Assembly (NCBI RefSeq): GCF_905475395.1
Contig: NC_058337.1
Coordinates: forward strand, 87,352,368-87,416,367
Reading direction: 5' to 3'
DNA length: 64,000 nucleotides
Source: Chrysoperla carnea
Taxonomy: Eukaryota; Arthropoda; Insecta; Neuroptera; Chrysopidae
Below, piece by piece: positions 1-11,430 of the stretch. A model generated the notes under the pieces. It saw only the letters and a program-made list of their open reading frames with translations. It made no database searches and was not told the DNA's origin. Numbering within the stretch: the first letter of the stretch is position 1; each line of letters begins with the position of its first letter. A program made the position numbers and the translations under genes.

Positions 1-177
1 AATACTCTGTATTTAAATAAAAAATATAATACCGTGCCTCTGTAATCTTGACCCCTCTGTACATCATTTTTATGGTTTTACGACGCCGATACAGTAAATT
101 AGATATTAGGACAATAAAGAAATAAGGTCTAGATTATATTTGCAACAATTGAGTATAGTACAAAGCAAAAGAGTTTA

Positions 178-446
178 AAATTTAAAATAATTCTCCTGTC
201 CAGTTTTGCAATGAGATAATTAAGATAAAAACAATAGTTTTTAAGAAATCATATTTTGGAAAAAATCGTTTTTTTTGCACAAAAAAATAAAAATAAAAAG
301 CGAAATAACCATTTTGATACAAAAAAAACAAAAAAACAAAAACAAAAATAGAGTTAAACTCAAATCCGTTCGAAACTTTACGAGGAAACACGGTTTTATC
401 GCGTTCTTCGCCTTTTAATTCTCGGCTTGTATGACTCACAGGAAAT
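178..446 (+). repeat. Dispersed repeat H, copy 1 (inverted copy at 43.0-43.3 kb)
   Basis: Starts near ATAATTCTCCTGTCCAGTTT and ends at CTTGTATGACTCACAGGAA. The same landmarks, in the same order and with similar A-rich filler, occur on the other strand at 43033-43306. Neither copy has coding sense that I can see. A short sequence (GCAGAGGTTTTAGGGC) near 616 also recurs near 42838. The family is unrecognised. Confidence 0.6.
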
Positions 447-452
447 TCAAAT

Positions 453-556
453 TTATGTATGTGTGACATGTATAGGTATATGTGTAATGTGATAGAGTAA
501 TCAACACTATACATGGTATTTCAACAATTAACTCAGTCAATTGTTTGTTTTACTTT
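453..556 (-). repeat. Family A element, 5'-end fragment only
   Basis: About 100 bp matching the first part of the family A element described at 1489-2046, in reverse orientation. It includes the near-palindromic head motif (AACAATTAACTCAGTCAATTG). It directly abuts dispersed repeat H. The rest of the element is missing. Confidence 0.6.
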
Positions 557-1418
557 GCGTTTTCACGGTTTCATCACGCATCTACGAAAATAATAATTAT
601 TATTATATGCAGAGGTTTTAGGGCATCTCTTAACGAGAAAATACTTTTTTTTTTAAATTGCCTTAGTTTTCGAGAAATTGGACTAACGAAATTAAAATGA
701 GGCCTATATAGCCCTTGCAGTTAAATTTTATGTATGTCTCAGATAAAATTTCCTATTGGTAATTTTAAGTAACTAGTACAAAAACTTAAAGTAAGATATT
801 CCTCGAATAATTCTGCACGAGTAAGTTTACGAATGTTTTTTTTACTTATAATACATACATAAAGTTAATTGATGGATATTTGTTAATTGATTCTACCTGT
901 TCCGGATTAATTAAAATTTAACATTTTACACTAAAAAAATTCACAAGACAAATTAATAATATAGAAAACTTTTATTCAAAATTAAATTAGATTACACTTG
1001 AAATAATCCCAATAAAACTTCGATTAACAAAAATTAACAATTTTTTATCGACCAATATGTATTAAATATTCTTTTTTTTTTTTTTAATTTACTTGTGTAG
1101 ACTATATTAAAGTCTATAAAATCGTATTAATCAAAAATTAAGTCGACTCTTGTTTTTCTTGGTGTAAACGTATGCTTCTGTTATTATAATTGTGGGAAAT
1201 AACCCAATTTAATTCAAATCGTGTGTATGTATCGTGTGTACAAAAAAAAATATATATAAATATTTATATAATTTAAAAAATTTATCTCTATAATTTAAAA
1301 TATATTTTATTAGATTAATATTTTAATTAACCGTATAAAAATATAATCATATAATCATCATTTTTTAGGTTATATTTATATACCATTGGCTACATAAACG
1401 TCAAAAAATGTTTAAAAA
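557..1418. other. AT-rich non-coding stretch
   Basis: Very A+T-rich with homopolymer runs. I see no gene, RNA structure or recognisable repeat apart from the short GCAGAGGTTTTAGGGC piece near 616. Confidence 0.5.
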
Positions 1419-1471
1419 ACAACTGAAAACAAACAATTAACTGGGTTAATTGTTGAAATCTCATGTATAGA
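1419..1471 (+). repeat. Extra copy of the family A head motif
   Basis: About 50 bp matching the 5' end of family A, including the near-palindrome CAATTAACTGGGTTAATTG followed by the ATGTATAG block. It lies 18 bp upstream of the head of the full copy at 1489, in the same orientation, so the head is present twice in tandem here. Confidence 0.65.
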
Positions 1472-1488
1472 CCTAATCTTAATTTAAA

Positions 1489-2046
1489 CAAGTAAAAACA
1501 AACAATTGACTGAGTTAATTGTTGAAATACCATGTATAGTCAGTGTTGATTTCTTTATCACATTACACATACAAACATGTGACACATACATAACTGATAA
1601 TCAAGTATAGTACATAATTATTATAAAATTTTCGCCTAATTGGCGCCCTCACGGGTACACAGTGATGCTTACGAAAAAATGTTTCAAACAAAAGTTGTTT
1701 AATTTTTGATAAGGAACATTTTTACATTTAAACTTTTGTTCTATCTCTAACGGTTTACAAGATGGGTCCTACGGACCCAAGACCCAATTCACCTATGATG
1801 CTCATTTACGAACTTGACCTCACTTTTTACGTCCTGAGTACGCTGTAAAAATTTCAGCTCGATATCTTTTTTCGTTTTTGAGTTATCGTGTCCACGGACG
1901 GACGGACAACCGGAAATGGTCTAATTAGGTGATTTTATGAACACCTATGACAAAATTTGTTTCCTAGCATCATTATTTTTAAGCGTTACAAACTTGGGAC
2001 TAAACTTAATATACTATGTATATTTCATATATACATGGTATAATAA
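1489..2046 (+). mobile_element. Family A dispersed element, near full-length copy A1
   Basis: About 560 bp with the layout shared by copies at 17.2, 22.2, 50.1 and 59.6 kb. It has a head with the near-palindrome CAATTGACTGAGTTAATTG, then AAATACCATGTATAG. A middle follows containing CTCACGGGTAAACAGTGATG and a GACGGACGGACAACCGGAAA run. The tail ends in ACATGGTATAATA. The tail sequence TATACATGGTA is the inverse of TACCATGTATA just inside the head. No long reading frame is conserved between copies, so it is non-autonomous or non-coding. I cannot assign a class and see no clear target duplication. Confidence 0.75.
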
Positions 2047-2074
2047 GTGAAGTTTTATTTTATTATTTTACGAA

Positions 2075-2470
2075 TTATTTACGACATATTCTTTAGGTAA
2101 TTAGTCGTCATAGGAATATTAAAGGTATATTCCTTCATCCAAGGGTAATTAGTTAAAAATATTATATTTGTAATTCGGACCAATATACAACACACGCATA
2201 ATTCGCTATCCATTTAAATTTTCCCGCAATTGAAAGTGCGAACAGCCGCAGCCAATCAAAAGCAGGCATATTGCTTGAGGCAATCTAAAACCATGGATAT
2301 AGAAATATTAAGATCTAAAACACACGAAATATTATCGTTCTATTTGAATTTCCCGCAAATGAGATCCGCAGACAATCAAAAATAGGCACATTGCTTCTCC
2401 CCTGAGTGATACACCCCTTCGTCTAAAGTAGGACTTTATACTACATCCCTACTATAATTACTAGATCCGT
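2075..2470 (-). mobile_element. Family B repeat, copy 1, overlapping the end of the zinc-finger gene
   Basis: About 400 bp matching 11431-11860 in the opposite orientation. Landmarks are the ACGGATCTAGTAATTATAGT end, the GTAGGACTTTATAC-type block, two tandem units with TTTGATTGGCTGCGG-like and GCGGGAAA blocks, and a GGAATATTAAAGG block at the far end. The homology starts at about 2470, inside the coding region of the zinc-finger gene (stop at 2436-2438). The repeat therefore supplies that protein's last residues and stop. No transposase is visible, so this looks like a non-autonomous DNA element, class unassigned. Confidence 0.75.
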
Positions 2471-4423
2471 GGTACCCACCATAATTTGGTTGTATATGCT
2501 GAATCTTGTGTACAACTAAAGAATCACGCTTATAAAATGTTTTATCACACACATCACATGAGAAAGATCTTTTATCAGCACTAGTATGCTGTTTCTTATG
2601 TACCCTTAACGTACTGCGTTGTGAAAAATATTTTTCACAAACACCACATTTATACGGTATGTCTCCAGTATGAGATTTTCTATGACAAGTTAAATAAGAT
2701 TTTTTTGCAAATGCTTTATCACAAAAATCACATGAATATGGCTTTTCACCTGTATGAATTCGTTGATGTATAATTAAACTAGCTTTTTGTGTAAATTTCT
2801 GAGCACAAACATCACACGCATATGATTTTTCACGATTATGAGTTCGTTTATGAGTGGTTAAATGATGTTTGAAAGTAAATATTTTATCACAAATGTCACA
2901 CATAAACTTTTGATGACTTTTTTTATGTAATTTTAATTTAGTTTTATTATAAAATATTTTATCACATGCACCACAGATATAAGTTTCCTCACATGAAATT
3001 AAATTTTCGTCTTTAATAATTAATTCCGTATTTAATTGCTGTTCCAATTTAACTCGTTCATCTGTGATTAGCTGCAAATTATTAACCTTTTCTTCACAAA
3101 CTTCGTTTTTTACACAAACTTTTACATCGATTTCGGTATTTATAAGATTGTCACTAACATACGAGTTTTGATTATGTTCAGAATTATTCATATCATCACA
3201 GAGTGACGAATCCTGAATGTTTTCTGGTATAGAAACAATTTCAAAATTATCCCTATCATCTTCAAAAATTTCAGTTTTTACATTAACTAAAGAATTTTTT
3301 ATTTTTAAATCGGCTACATTATTTTGATGAAGTTCCTCGCCACTAAAAGTCCAACTCTCAATATATTCAGGAACCGAAATTGCTTCAAAATTATGTTCAT
3401 CATATTCTGAAAACTCGGTTTTCACAAAAATTGAAGAATTTCCCTTTTCTAATTCGGGTGAACTCATTTTATAAACTTGTATGTATTTTGTAGAGGAGCT
3501 CTGAGCAAATTCTACAGAAGAAATTGTTAAGTTTGGTTCATCATTTTGACTATCGTTATTATTCATACAATCTAAAGATTTTTCCGTTCCACGCGAAGGC
3601 GAGTTTTGAATACTTTCATAAGAGGGAATAGTTGCATCATCATCAGAAAAATCAGGTTTTATACAAATTGGAGATTTTCTTCTTTTTTTTATTCTAGCTG
3701 TACGCTTCGTATAATTTTTTTCCCCACATGTAGTCGAATTTTGAATATATTTTGAGGCTATATTGAAATTATCATCGTCAGAAATTTGATTTTTAACGCA
3801 AGTTGAAGAATTTCTTCTCCCTTTTTTATCGTTATGGTGGGATAAAAAGCATTTATTATTTTTAATTAGAAGTCCTATTCGAATTGGAGACTCTGTTGCT
3901 TTAACTAATTCTTCGCGAGTGTTATGAAACAGTTGCTGTGAGATACTGGAAATAAATGGTTCCGCAACTGTATCTTGCTTTCGAGCAATTTTCATTTGCT
4001 CTATATTTTCCTGTTGAAGTTTCTTTTCTGAATTTGATAACTGTGAATATTCAACAGATTGTGAATTTGCTTCTAAATTTAAATGCGGTACAACATGTTC
4101 ATGTAACCTGATACGCCCGCCAACTGTTTTAAAATAAACCCAATTCTCTGCATCGATTGGTAACTGGAAATCAATTATTTTATATAGAACTATAAATTAA
4201 ATGTTATATAACAATGGTTGTAAAACGTTATGCAAAACAGAATGCCACTCACATTAAAATGATCCTCACAACAAAAAACACTTCTAGAACTTCTGTAATT
4301 TGCGCCAACAGATTTGAACCATAATTTTCGACGATTATCTGGTTTGGGTACTGATAGAAATAATTTCGATGGGCTATCTTGACTATTATTTGAACAGGAT
4401 GGCACAAAACATTTTTTCAACAT
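2436..4423 (-). CDS. THAP domain plus six C2H2 zinc fingers, probable transcription factor
   Basis: Exons 4253-4423 and 2436-4163 join through an 89-bp GT-AG intron to give 632 residues. The N-terminus is a THAP DNA-binding domain: C5, C10, C52 and H55 form the C2CH zinc site, W35 is conserved, and the domain closes with VVPH near residue 84, so the intron cuts the domain. Residues about 115-450 are an acidic, Asn/Ser-rich linker with imperfect repeats and five SUMO-type psi-K-x-E motifs (K305, K353, K409, K429, K441). Six C2H2 fingers fill 452-613, several joined by TGEKP-like linkers. The ATG opens directly on MLKKC, as THAP proteins usually do. The last roughly ten residues and the stop lie inside the family B repeat. 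It is probably a nuclear sequence-specific DNA binder. Its target is unknown, and it belongs to a fast-evolving insect family, so no ortholog name is given. Confidence 0.9.
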
Positions 4424-4898
4424 TTTAATATAATGTTGGATAAACAGGTTAAAACATATGATTTTGAAATAGTAGTGTATATGCGCAATAGTTTGTCGCG
4501 TCGATGTATATGACATCATCAAACAGCGGATTTTTTGAACGTTATCGGAGCTAGTTTCGATGTTTCACACACGTGGAACATGGTAAATTTAAAGTATTCG
4601 TGTAATTTTTCGATTTCCTTGAATATGATCTTTTAATTTTGCAGTATTGTGTAAAGAAATGGATTAGCACATCGATTTCAAACCACCGTCTCTCATTACT
4701 AGAATGGTATCTTCTTATTGTTAAAGCAAAGAGGTTATACATAAGATAGAGGCTTAAACGAATAAGAAACGCAATAGAAATTTTTGACCGTTAAAGCAGA
4801 GACCGAAAAAAGGGACCGTCTTCCCTCTTTGTCTTTAAGCCTGACAAAGTGCTATACTAATATTTTGAATTATTGTATAAACACGTGCATGTCTGTGT

Positions 4899-5268
4899 AT
4901 AGACCTTTTTCATGAAAAACAGAAATGCTTTTTGATAATTCTTTATGAAAAAATAGGTCGAGTAGAGCCTGTAACTCGAAAATTACACATTTTGAAGAAT
5001 AAAATCACTGTGAAAAAAATTGTAAAAAATTCACAATATTTGAAATAATTTAAAACGAGTTGAAATAATTTTTTTTGGCTCCAACGCACACGTGATCTGT
5101 GATGTCAATCCGACAAACAATGACAATAAAACAGCCGCATTAATATATCATTATTATCAAGTTTAAATGACGTCAAACCTACCTTCGTGTAACATCGTGT
5201 GTTTCCGAATCGTTTTCGCCAATTTACTTTCAATTAAAAAAAAGAAAAGAAATGTGAAAAAGGTCTAT
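4899..5268. mobile_element. Family C TIR element, copy 1 (370 bp)
   Basis: Inverted termini ATAGACCTTTTTCAT (left) and its counterpart GTGAAAAAGGTCTAT (right). There is no coding capacity. Related ends occur at 12091-12294 and 12866-13037. It sits in the 1.1 kb between the divergent zinc-finger and ligase genes, about 250 bp upstream of the ligase ATG, so it may be part of their promoter region. Confidence 0.6.
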
Positions 5269-5516
5269 TTCATAAAAGTAATATAAGACAGACAAAAGCA
5301 GCTATACGCGTACTTTTTTTAGGTCTCTCTCTATAACGATCAACCATTTGGATGGCCACATTACGGTTCTATGTTATCACTTCTATGAGCTAAACACATG
5401 TTTTTTATTTTGACACTTTGGAAATGTCAAATTAATTATTATATTATTTGATTTACAAAAGGTACCGGTTAATATGTTATTTTTCCTTTATAAAAATAAT
5501 TTTCTATGAATTTAAA

Positions 5517-7748
5517 ATGGAATGTGAATTGTCTAAGATAACATTTTACAATCTGTGTAATTGTTTAGAGAATATTGTGCAAGTAGACAGCAAAGAACAA
5601 AAATGTGAAACCCTTGTAAACTTGTTTAATAACGTATTTAAGACACAAGATGTAAATCAAATATTTAACATATTACGATTAATTTTACCAGAATTTGATA
5701 AATCACGAACTACATATGGAATGAAAGAGGCTGCAATTGGAAAATATGTTGCACATACATTTAACATTGATAAACATTCAGATGATTATAAAATGTTATA
5801 CATAAACGATTATCCAGAAATGAAACGTTCCAAAGACTACGCGTTAGTTGTATCAAAAATATTATATCGGTATCATAATACACCACCAAGTGAATTAAAT
5901 ATTTTTAAAATTAACGAATATTTAACAAACATTTCAAAAAAATCAGACTTTTATAAAAATTTGTTAAATATCTTGTCACCTGTCGAAAATAAATGGATTA
6001 TTCGAATCATTTTAAAAAATATCCGATTAGGTTTAACACCTGAAAGTATTTTAACATTATTTCATCCAAGAGCAGTAAGTTTATTCGAACACAATAACGA
6101 TCTATATTCGATTATAAAAAATTGCATCCAACCCGAACGTATTATCGAAGGGAATGGATTAGATTTGTTTCAATTCATACGTCCAATGCTTTCTATTAAA
6201 GCGTCGAAAAAATTATTATCCGAAATAGCTTTAATTAATTATTTCGTTGAGGAAAAATTCGATGGTGAACGATTTCAGTTACATTATGATCGTAATAAAA
6301 AGGAATGTAAATGGTTTTCACGAAATGGACATGTTTACCCATTTGAAGCGTTAACTAATGAAATTCCTTCAATTTTAATATCAACTGTTGAAAATGTTAT
6401 TCTGGATGGGGAAATGGTGGGGTTTAATTTGAATACGAAGAAATACGGAACCAAAGGTTTTAATTATGATATTAAAAAAGTCAAGGATACCAGTAGCTAC
6501 CAAGCATCGTTTATTATTTTCGATATTATTTATTTAAATCATCGGAATTTATCTGAAGCTCCGTTGCAAGAACGAAGGAAATTATTGGAAACTAATTTAT
6601 TAAAATATGAGAACGATTTTATTAAAATTAGCATCGTAAACCATTTAGAAAACTACAACGATATTCTTAAATATTTAACCAAAGCGATAAGTAATGATTT
6701 AGAGGGGATCGTTATTAAAGATCCTACTTCATTCTACTTATCGAATAAACGTACATCAAATTGGATTAAAATCAAACCAGATTACTTTGAAGGATTAATA
6801 ACAGATTTAGATTTATTAATTATTGGAGGATACTACGGGGACGGCCGTCAAAGTGGGCAAATTGCAACATTTTTACTAGCCGTTTTCGATGAAACACAAA
6901 ATAATTACGTATCGATCGGACAATCTGGTTTAGGTTTAACAAAAAATGACCTAATAAAGTTACAGATAAAATTGGGACCACATTGGCAAAAAGTAGGAAA
7001 AAATGATAAAATGCCAAAAATGGTGAAATGGGGTAAAGAGAAACCACATGTTTGGATTGAACCCAAACATTCGATTATATTAGAAATAAAAGCCTCAGAA
7101 TTACATCGTTCTGATAATTTCATAACAAAGTATACATTACGATTTCCGCGGATTGTTCGTGTTCGATATGACAAACCCTTCGATCAATGTTTAAAATTAA
7201 GTGAATATCGTGAGCTTGTTTCAAATAAACATGATAAGCCTGTTGTTAAATTAGCACGATTACCAACGATTAATGATTTACTTATTACCAGTGATAATGA
7301 TACAATTCAAAATATTAAAACTGAGCCAATAGTACCATTAAATCGTATATTGAATGATCGAAAATTCTCTGTATTATCTGGTACCGAAAATCTAACAGAA
7401 ACTGATATAAAAAAGTTAATAATCGAAAATGGTGGTATTGTAATAAATAATTATAAGAATCATGAAGATTGTTTATTAATTGGTGATAAGAGAAATTTTC
7501 TAATACAAACTGAAATAAATTTAAATAAGCGAGATATCGTAAAAGTAAGTTGGTTATTAAAAATTATTGCAAATCAAAAATATATTGATTGGAATCCTGA
7601 AGATGCGCTTTTAGTATGTACATTGGAACGAAAAAAAGAATTTAATTTAAATTTTGATTCGTATTGTGATCATTATACGAGACATGCCGATTATAACTCA
7701 TTAGAAAACTGTTTAAATAATATGTCAAATACAATGGACATTTGTTGA
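5517..7748 (+). CDS. LIG4: DNA ligase IV (ATP-dependent, end joining), short form with one BRCT
   Basis: One uninterrupted frame of 743 residues. I chose the ATG in AAAATGGAATG rather than the one 23 codons upstream because it starts the helical DNA-binding domain. The adenylation site is K247 in EKFDGER (motif I). LDGEMVGF (296-303), FIIFDIIY, EGIVIK (396-401) and WIKIKP (416-421) are motifs III, IIIa, IV and V, followed by an OB fold. A BRCT domain starts near residue 612. The tail DSYCDHYTRHADYNSLENCL resembles the XRCC4-binding segment of human LIG4. The family usually has about 900 residues with a second BRCT. Here a stop and an AATAAA signal come straight after the XRCC4-like segment, and only 223 bp separate it from PWP1. 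It seals double-strand breaks in non-homologous end joining with XRCC4. All catalytic motifs look intact. Confidence 0.95.
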   Translation: MECELSKITFYNLCNCLENIVQVDSKEQKCETLVNLFNNVFKTQDVNQIFNILRLILPEFDKSRTTYGMKEAAIGKYVAHTFNIDKHSDDYKMLYINDYPEMKRSKDYALVVSKILYRYHNTPPSELNIFKINEYLTNISKKSDFYKNLLNILSPVENKWIIRIILKNIRLGLTPESILTLFHPRAVSLFEHNNDLYSIIKNCIQPERIIEGNGLDLFQFIRPMLSIKASKKLLSEIALINYFVEEKFDGERFQLHYDRNKKECKWFSRNGHVYPFEALTNEIPSILISTVENVILDGEMVGFNLNTKKYGTKGFNYDIKKVKDTSSYQASFIIFDIIYLNHRNLSEAPLQERRKLLETNLLKYENDFIKISIVNHLENYNDILKYLTKAISNDLEGIVIKDPTSFYLSNKRTSNWIKIKPDYFEGLITDLDLLIIGGYYGDGRQSGQIATFLLAVFDETQNNYVSIGQSGLGLTKNDLIKLQIKLGPHWQKVGKNDKMPKMVKWGKEKPHVWIEPKHSIILEIKASELHRSDNFITKYTLRFPRIVRVRYDKPFDQCLKLSEYRELVSNKHDKPVVKLARLPTINDLLITSDNDTIQNIKTEPIVPLNRILNDRKFSVLSGTENLTETDIKKLIIENGGIVINNYKNHEDCLLIGDKRNFLIQTEINLNKRDIVKVSWLLKIIANQKYIDWNPEDALLVCTLERKKEFNLNFDSYCDHYTRHADYNSLENCLNNMSNTMDIC

Positions 7749-7749
7749 C

Positions 7750-7755
7750 AATAAA
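7750..7755 (+). terminator. Polyadenylation signal of the DNA ligase IV gene
   Basis: AATAAA begins two bases after the ligase stop codon. It supports the view that the short C-terminus is the real gene end. Confidence 0.5.
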
Positions 7756-7941
7756 TAAAAATAGATAAAATTTTATAAATAATTGTTTTTCATATATTAA
7801 ATCCTGGGAAATCATATAAAATAGATAGGCAACTCTAAGATTTTTGAAACCTTAATCGTCACGAATGCATTTAGGTACATCGAAATGGTTTCATTTCTCA
7901 TAAAAGAAAGAAAAATAAAACGAAATATTATAGTAAATAAA

Positions 7942-7947
7942 TTTATT
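7942..7947 (-). terminator. Polyadenylation signal of PWP1
   Basis: TTTATT on the plus strand reads AATAAA on the minus strand, 24 bases beyond the PWP1 stop. The two convergent genes therefore have very short 3' UTRs. Confidence 0.5.
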
Positions 7948-7971
7948 AAATAACAATTTAATAATAATAGA

Positions 7972-10900
7972 TTAATCTTGATCCATTTTAAGTGATAAAT
8001 TATTCATATCATTTAGCGTATCACCTAACTCTGATGATTCATTTTCCACTTTCATTTCAATTAATTTTCGTTTTGAAAATCTTCCATTCACTAAAATTTA
8101 TAAAAATAGAAAACAATTTTAAATAAAAAATTCAAATCAATGTCGTTATGTATAAATGAACTTACCTAAATCATCATTTAGTAAATTAATCACTTTTAAA
8201 TTTTTATTCTTATTATCTGAACCAGCAGCCACAACAAATGGATTATTTGGGCATGATCCAAAGCATTGTATTTGTCCGATATTTATATGTTTTTCATTTA
8301 TTTTCGTTGGTTGTGTTTCACATTTATAGTCATCGGTTACATTGTTATTATATAAATCCCATGTTGAAATATTTCCATCATGGGAAGATGTTACAACTAA
8401 TCCTGGACATTTAGAACTCACATATATACCTTAAATTAAAAAAAAAAATTCAGCAAATAAAATTAGTTTTCAGTTCATAGCTGAGATAATTAAGTAATTT
8501 CACTTAAACACTAGTGATTTATCGGCTAAAAGGACTTAGAGCTTATTTAATTATTAACCTGTTATTTCTTTTTCATGAGCTTGGAAGTTCCATAGTGGTG
8601 TTTTATTTCTACAATCAATATATGATAAATACCCATCACTTGTACCAGTTAAATAACAGAATGGTTCGAAACTATTCCACGTGACTATTTCTATTTCACC
8701 TGAATGTTCCCATTCTAAACAATTTTGTTTTGGATTATCTCGACAATCAAATACTCGCGTTTTTTTGTCACAACTACCAGTTAACAATGAATGCGATTCA
8801 AATGGATGCCACTGAATACTTTGAACCTATTAAAATAAAAATTAAAATTCTAAAAATTATTTTTATTGAATAAAACACAACACACAATACATGCAGGTTG
8901 AGGAATTAAGCGCAATATAATTTTTAACGCTAATAATAAATGTAACAATTTTTTAAGTAAGAGAAATTTGAATTAACGTGGGAATTTTGGAAAGGTAATT
9001 GTAAACTTACCTTTTCTTTAAATACTCTGATATCTTCACTAGGTTTTCCAATATTTAAATCCCACAATAAAACGGATTCATCAACTGAGCCACTACCTAG
9101 TACATGATTGTAATTTTCATTCCAGGCTAAGGCTAAAACTGCATCTGTATGACCTATAAATAAATAAGTTCGTCCTGAAGGTTTTTGCATGTAAACACAA
9201 CACACAAATGTGTCCCTTTCTATTTTGATATAAATATTATGTGAATCTTGTGACAACAAGAAAAAGATTGATAGACAAACTCACTTTAGAGTAGGTATTT
9301 AGCGCCTTTTCTTAAAAAGGATTCTGGACCGCCAGGTGAAAAACCAAATAAAAGCATGAAAATTGATAGTTTTCCCAATGATTGCGTTCATTCACTAATT
9401 ACGAATTGATCATGCCATTAATGGGGTCGAGTTAACGCGGATATGCGGGTTTTTTGGCTTTTTAGTCTACCCTGTCCCTGTGATTACGTACTAAACATAC
9501 GATAGTGTCCCAATATCCTCACTCTTTTTAAACGTTACATTCTACTAGAATTTATATTTAATACCCACGAAAACTCTATCATCATCAACATCCTTACCTT
9601 TGCGAAGAGTATCTTTCGCTTTTAATTTTGATTTTTTTTTAGATTTTTTCTGACCAAGAACGTAAGCAGATTCTAAACCATTCATAACATCCAAATCCCA
9701 AACTTCTATAACGGGATCCATAGTGCCAACAGCACATAAATTACCTACAAAAACCAATAAAATGTTTATAATTTTATAATTTTTGAAAATAAATGTCAAG
9801 TATTACCTGGTTTTGGATCCGATGGATCAAAATTCAACCATTCAATACACAGAGGAAAATTTGGCAGCAAGAAGTCGTGATGGCAATACAAACAATCATC
9901 TTCTTCATTATAAACTGCAATCAACATAAAACAAATATTTGAATTTTACTTTCATAAATAGATTAATGAGTTTTCTCCAATAGGGAATATTCATGAAATT
10001 TAAATTTGGTTCAAATATTTTTCTTCCGTAACTTTAATGACTGGATATTTCAACTAAACCATTATTTTAGTAATTACTATCTTTTTAATTACTTATAATT
10101 AATTAATAAAAGTACAAACTCAGTGAGGGCATTTAAAAATACGGAAATTGAAATTTTTATACGGACGTGACATCAAAGTACGGGCTTGTCAAATTTGTTG
10201 ACATACTGTATGATATTAATTACTTACATTTTATATGGTATTTCATTAAATTATACTATTCTACGACTTTTTATTAGAAAACTTAATAAAAACGAGTGTA
10301 AATTCTGTGTTGTAAATTCATTTTTTTTTAATGTAAATTATACATTGAACTGTCACCAATTGACAGATCACGCACTTATACGTCATCAACAGGGAGCGCC
10401 AAAAAACTGCGTTTACATATATCAAAATTATAATGTATTTTAAATATTTTTTTACACTTAAATACATCATTTTTAAGCAGTATTTATATTTTTTACTTTG
10501 TTATAACGGTGTAAACAATGAATTAAAAATATTAAAAAAATACATGAATATTTCCTATTATTAAGATATATTAAGCAATAAAAAATGTTGGAATTGTCTA
10601 ACATTGCTTATGTAAATTCATTTACAACCCCGGGTATTACCGAGCCAACAGACTAAAAGTATATGTATACTCACCATAAACTTCTAATATACTTGCATCT
10701 CCTTCAACATGCCCAACTAGAAGGAGATTGTCATTGGGTTTAATAATATCATCCTCTTTCTCACTATCATCATCATTATCTTCAACTGAATCATTTCCAT
10801 CATCACATTCAACGATGCGATCAAACAATAAAAAAGGATTTGGCTTTTCAGCTTCACTTTCATAAGATGCAAAATTAAATTCATCATTTGGATCAACAGT

Positions 10901-11261
10901 GCTTGGTTCATTTTCTACAGCCTCAGTTTCAGTCTCATCTTCAAGTGTTTCATCAATTGCTTGATTTTCTTCTTCTGTTATATCACTATAAAAATGCGCA
11001 ATGAATTTAGTAACCTCTTCTAGTTTTATAAATTATGTATCTTACTCTGCATCTTCTTTTATTTTCTTGATTATTTCCTTCACCTCTTTAGGGGTAAATT
11101 CTATCTAAAAGAATACATGATTTTAACAGATAATGACAAAGACAAAATTAAATAATAATTAATAATATAAATACTTTATCTGGCTGAGCTTTTGCAACTC
11201 CTTGTTTAACCCATTTTAAGCAAGGAATTACATTGATATTTGTTTGTTCATATTCTTCCAT
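7972..11261 (-). CDS. PWP1: PWP1, WD40 nucleolar protein of rRNA synthesis
   Basis: Nine exons, in coding order: 11175-11261, 11046-11104, 10675-10985, 9807-9914, 9598-9744, 9011-9153, 8559-8826, 8166-8429, 7972-8090. All junctions have GT donors and AG acceptors and stay in frame. They encode 501 residues, the same length as human PWP1. Landmarks are [11 protein letters not shown] near the start, an acidic stretch in exon 3, [28 protein letters not shown], a lysine-rich loop, and WD repeats such as [12 protein letters not shown] and [11 protein letters not shown]. In the family, PWP1 acts in the nucleolus in Pol I transcription and ribosome biogenesis downstream of mTOR. It converges on the ligase gene and is head-to-head with AAMP. 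Intron 3 (761 bp) is AT-rich and otherwise unremarkable. Confidence 0.95.
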
Positions 11262-11430
11262 TTCATCAATTCTGTATAAACCACGTGCAATCAAATTCTT
11301 GAACTTGTCAAAATGTGTCAAACTTTAAATTATACATAACCAAACATTTAATATCCTCAAATATTAATCAGGGTGCGTTCACTTGAAGCAGCTTGAATGA
11401 CGACGACTCACTCTACGGATACTATTACTA

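Noticed and set aside
182-514. A 110-residue minus-strand frame at the left end
   Set aside because: It crosses from repeat H into a family A fragment and is Phe-rich, so it is a by-product of A-rich repeats.
1489-2046. Family A considered as a Helitron
   Set aside because: The ends do not show the TC start and CTRR end with a 3' hairpin, and insertions are not clearly between A and T.
6820-7174. Antisense frames within the DNA ligase IV gene
   Set aside because: They are shadows of the strongly supported sense frame.
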